In this document: positions 62,835 to 64,000 of the stretch, piece after piece
How positions within the stretch are numbered: position 1 is the stretch's first letter
How the letters are laid out: every line of letters begins with the position of its first letter
NCBI RefSeq assembly: GCF_019431355.1
Contig: NZ_CP080269.1
Span: 2,701,501-2,765,500 of the forward strand
Length of the DNA stretch: 64,000 nt
Direction of reading: 5' to 3'
Source of the DNA: Paenibacillus sp. R14(2021)
Lineage (GTDB): Bacteria > Bacillota > Bacilli > Paenibacillales > Paenibacillaceae
Translations under genes and position numbers: made by a program
The notes under the pieces: generated by a model
The model's database searches: none
Seen by the model: only the letters and a program-made list of their open reading frames with translations
Told to the model about the DNA's origin: nothing

Positions 62835-63694
62835 TATGTCTTTGCCTCCTTCACGACCTCTACGATCATCCCGGAAGCCAGCTGCCCTTCCGGATTTACG
62901 TTGCGCCTCACTTGAAACTCCCAGCCCATCGCATCCGCGCGGCCTTTCATCATCCGAACGCCATAACGGCCCTTCTCTGCCAGCTGCTGCGGCTCCGCAC
63001 CGATGCCGTCATCGCTGATCGTGCATCGGAATGCCGTCCCCCCGCTGTCTTCCTGCACGGCGCGGACAATCAGCAGTGATGCCTGAGCGTGCTTCTGGAC
63101 GTTCAGCATCGCTTCCCGGACAATGGCGAGCAGCTCGATCTTCTCCTTACCGCTCAGCTTATTGTCCGCCAGCTGCCAATCCAGTCTGACATCCAAGCCT
63201 CCGAGCCTTAACGCCTCCGCCATATCGCGCACGGCCTGCATCCACTGCACGTCCGTCTTCGACGGCTCGCTGCGCAGACTTGCGATCGATTGGCGGACAT
63301 CATCGTAAACATGCTTCACCGTTTGGCGCAGCTGCTGAGCTGTAGCTGCCGCCTGCTCGGTGGTCTCTGCATTCTCCAGCTTATCCAGCTTCACCGACAA
63401 TAAGAACAACGACTGCGATATGCCGTCGTGCAGCTCCCTGGCCAGCTGCTCGCGCTCCATGAACGCCGCTTTGGCCGACTTCGCCTGCTGCAGCGAATCC
63501 TGCGTTTCCTCCAGCATTCGGAACAGCTTGACCAGGAACGTCGCCGTCACTGTCATGACGATGACAGGCGCCAGCGCGTTCCCGAGGCTCATAGACAAAT
63601 AAGGAAGCAGCAGCGTATGCCTTAAATACTCCCACAGCGCAATCGTCAAGGTCGGCGTCCATAAAATGAGCCATTTGATGCGCTTATCCTTCAT
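62834..63694 (-). CDS. Sensor histidine kinase (HisKA_3 family)
   Basis: 286-residue membrane kinase. Two TM segments near the N-terminus (about 8-25 and 40-58), then a HisKA_3 dimerisation domain with phospho-His in LARELHDGISQSLFLLSVKL, and an HATPase_c domain (EAMLNVQKHAQASL, SDDGIGAEP, GVRMMKGRADAMG). No large extracellular sensor, so the membrane segments may sense. It phosphorylates the overlapping NarL regulator. It lies 28 bp after the end of the ycnJ-like gene. Confidence 0.92.
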   Translation of the reverse strand: MKDKRIKWLILWTPTLTIALWEYLRHTLLLPYLSMSLGNALAPVIVMTVTATFLVKLFRMLEETQDSLQQAKSAKAAFMEREQLARELHDGISQSLFLLSVKLDKLENAETTEQAAATAQQLRQTVKHVYDDVRQSIASLRSEPSKTDVQWMQAVRDMAEALRLGGLDVRLDWQLADNKLSGKEKIELLAIVREAMLNVQKHAQASLLIVRAVQEDSGGTAFRCTISDDGIGAEPQQLAEKGRYGVRMMKGRADAMGWEFQVRRNVNPEGQLASGMIVEVVKEAKT

Positions 63695-63722
63695 GTCACC
63701 GACCTACCTCCTCGCAGCCGCT

Positions 63723-64000
63723 TTAATAATTTCGGAACGCAAGCTTCTCCACCGTCTCGTTATCATCCTTATCCAGCACCCGTACCTGGGCCTGCCAGCG
63801 GCCGGCAAAAGGCACAAACGGACCTTCTGCCCGGTAGGTGCTCTTCACGAAACCGTCGAAATCCGTCAGCTCGTCGTCTTGATACGGCTTGATCGGCACC
63901 TCAATCGGTCCCAGCTCCTTGCGGTCCAGCGCGTACAGCCGCAGCTTCACCGATTTCGCCGCACCGACGGCATCGGGCAGCCAGACTTTGACCGTAAACT
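63723..64000 (-). CDS. ycnJ: Copper transport/CopCD-like protein YcnJ, C-terminal part (5' end outside window)
   Basis: About 92 residues to the edge, an open frame ending RNY-stop. VKVWLPDAVGAAKSVKLRLYAL...GFVKSTYRAEGPFVPFAGRWQAQVRVLDKDDNETVEKLAFRNY has the beta-sandwich pattern of the C-terminal domain of YcnJ-like copper-uptake proteins. Only the C-terminus is visible, so the identity depends on the downstream ycnI and TCS context. First gene of the copper locus. Confidence 0.75.
   Translation of the reverse strand, partial: FTVKVWLPDAVGAAKSVKLRLYALDRKELGPIEVPIKPYQDDELTDFDGFVKSTYRAEGPFVPFAGRWQAQVRVLDKDDNETVEKLAFRNY

Overview
The window looks like a chromosomal segment of an endospore-forming Firmicute of the Paenibacillaceae (Paenibacillus or a close relative). 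The signs are spore-coat genes (CotF-, CotB- and CotH-like), a Spo0E-like phosphatase, an SLH-anchored surface protease, a T-box leader before pheST, the Bacillus-type pheS-pheT-zapA...mutS2 neighbourhood, strong GGAGG ribosome binding sites and frequent TTG/GTG starts. No rRNA, tRNA, CRISPR array, insertion sequence or prophage was seen.

Layout. 1-8.6 kb is an electrophile and redox block: a partial Gfo/Idh/MocA oxidoreductase; a minus-strand set of two aldehyde dehydrogenases, an MFS transporter and an AdhR-like MerR regulator, behind a MerR-type promoter carrying an AdhR-type palindrome; then a luciferase-like monooxygenase with a flavin reductase, divergent from an HxlR regulator. 8.6-16.4 kb holds two large secreted S8-family proteins, one an active-looking SLH-anchored protease and the other lacking every catalytic residue. 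16.9-20.9 kb holds nitroreductase, OYE-like reductase, a second HxlR, an alpha/beta hydrolase and a cupin. The Gfo/Idh, nitroreductase and cupin promoters share one architecture: a GGACC-NN-GGTCC type palindrome in an 18-bp spacer and a second palindrome 32-35 bp downstream.

21-31 kb contains a stand-alone 5'-3' exonuclease and a hemicellulose locus (GH43, GH3, GH43, solute-binding lipoprotein, AraC regulator). That locus seems to be decaying: GH3 has two single-base frameshifts, and the two ABC permease genes are reduced to a 235-bp deletion scar. 31-33.8 kb is a TetR/MFS efflux pair with two matching 18-bp operators. 33.8-40.5 kb has housekeeping genes (aminotransferases, ArsC-like protein, RluA, cobalamin adenosyltransferase, MFS, Spo0E-like, Lrp). 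40.6-45.5 kb is a spore-coat island: CotF-like, two CotB-like proteins, a Ser/Lys/Arg collagen-like repeat protein and the CotH kinase, resembling the B. subtilis cotB-cotG-cotH arrangement.

45.5-61.2 kb is core: cysteine synthase, MFS, a zinc-ribbon protein, a 29-aa membrane peptide, DUF350, MutS2, a YvlD-like membrane protein, a CuA-type lipoprotein, an SDR enzyme, a giant ZapA with about 1,100 residues of coiled coil (including a near-perfect 240-bp tandem duplication), and pheT-pheS with its T-box. 61.2-64 kb is a copper locus with ycnI, a NarL-type two-component system and the 3' end of a ycnJ-like gene running off the edge.
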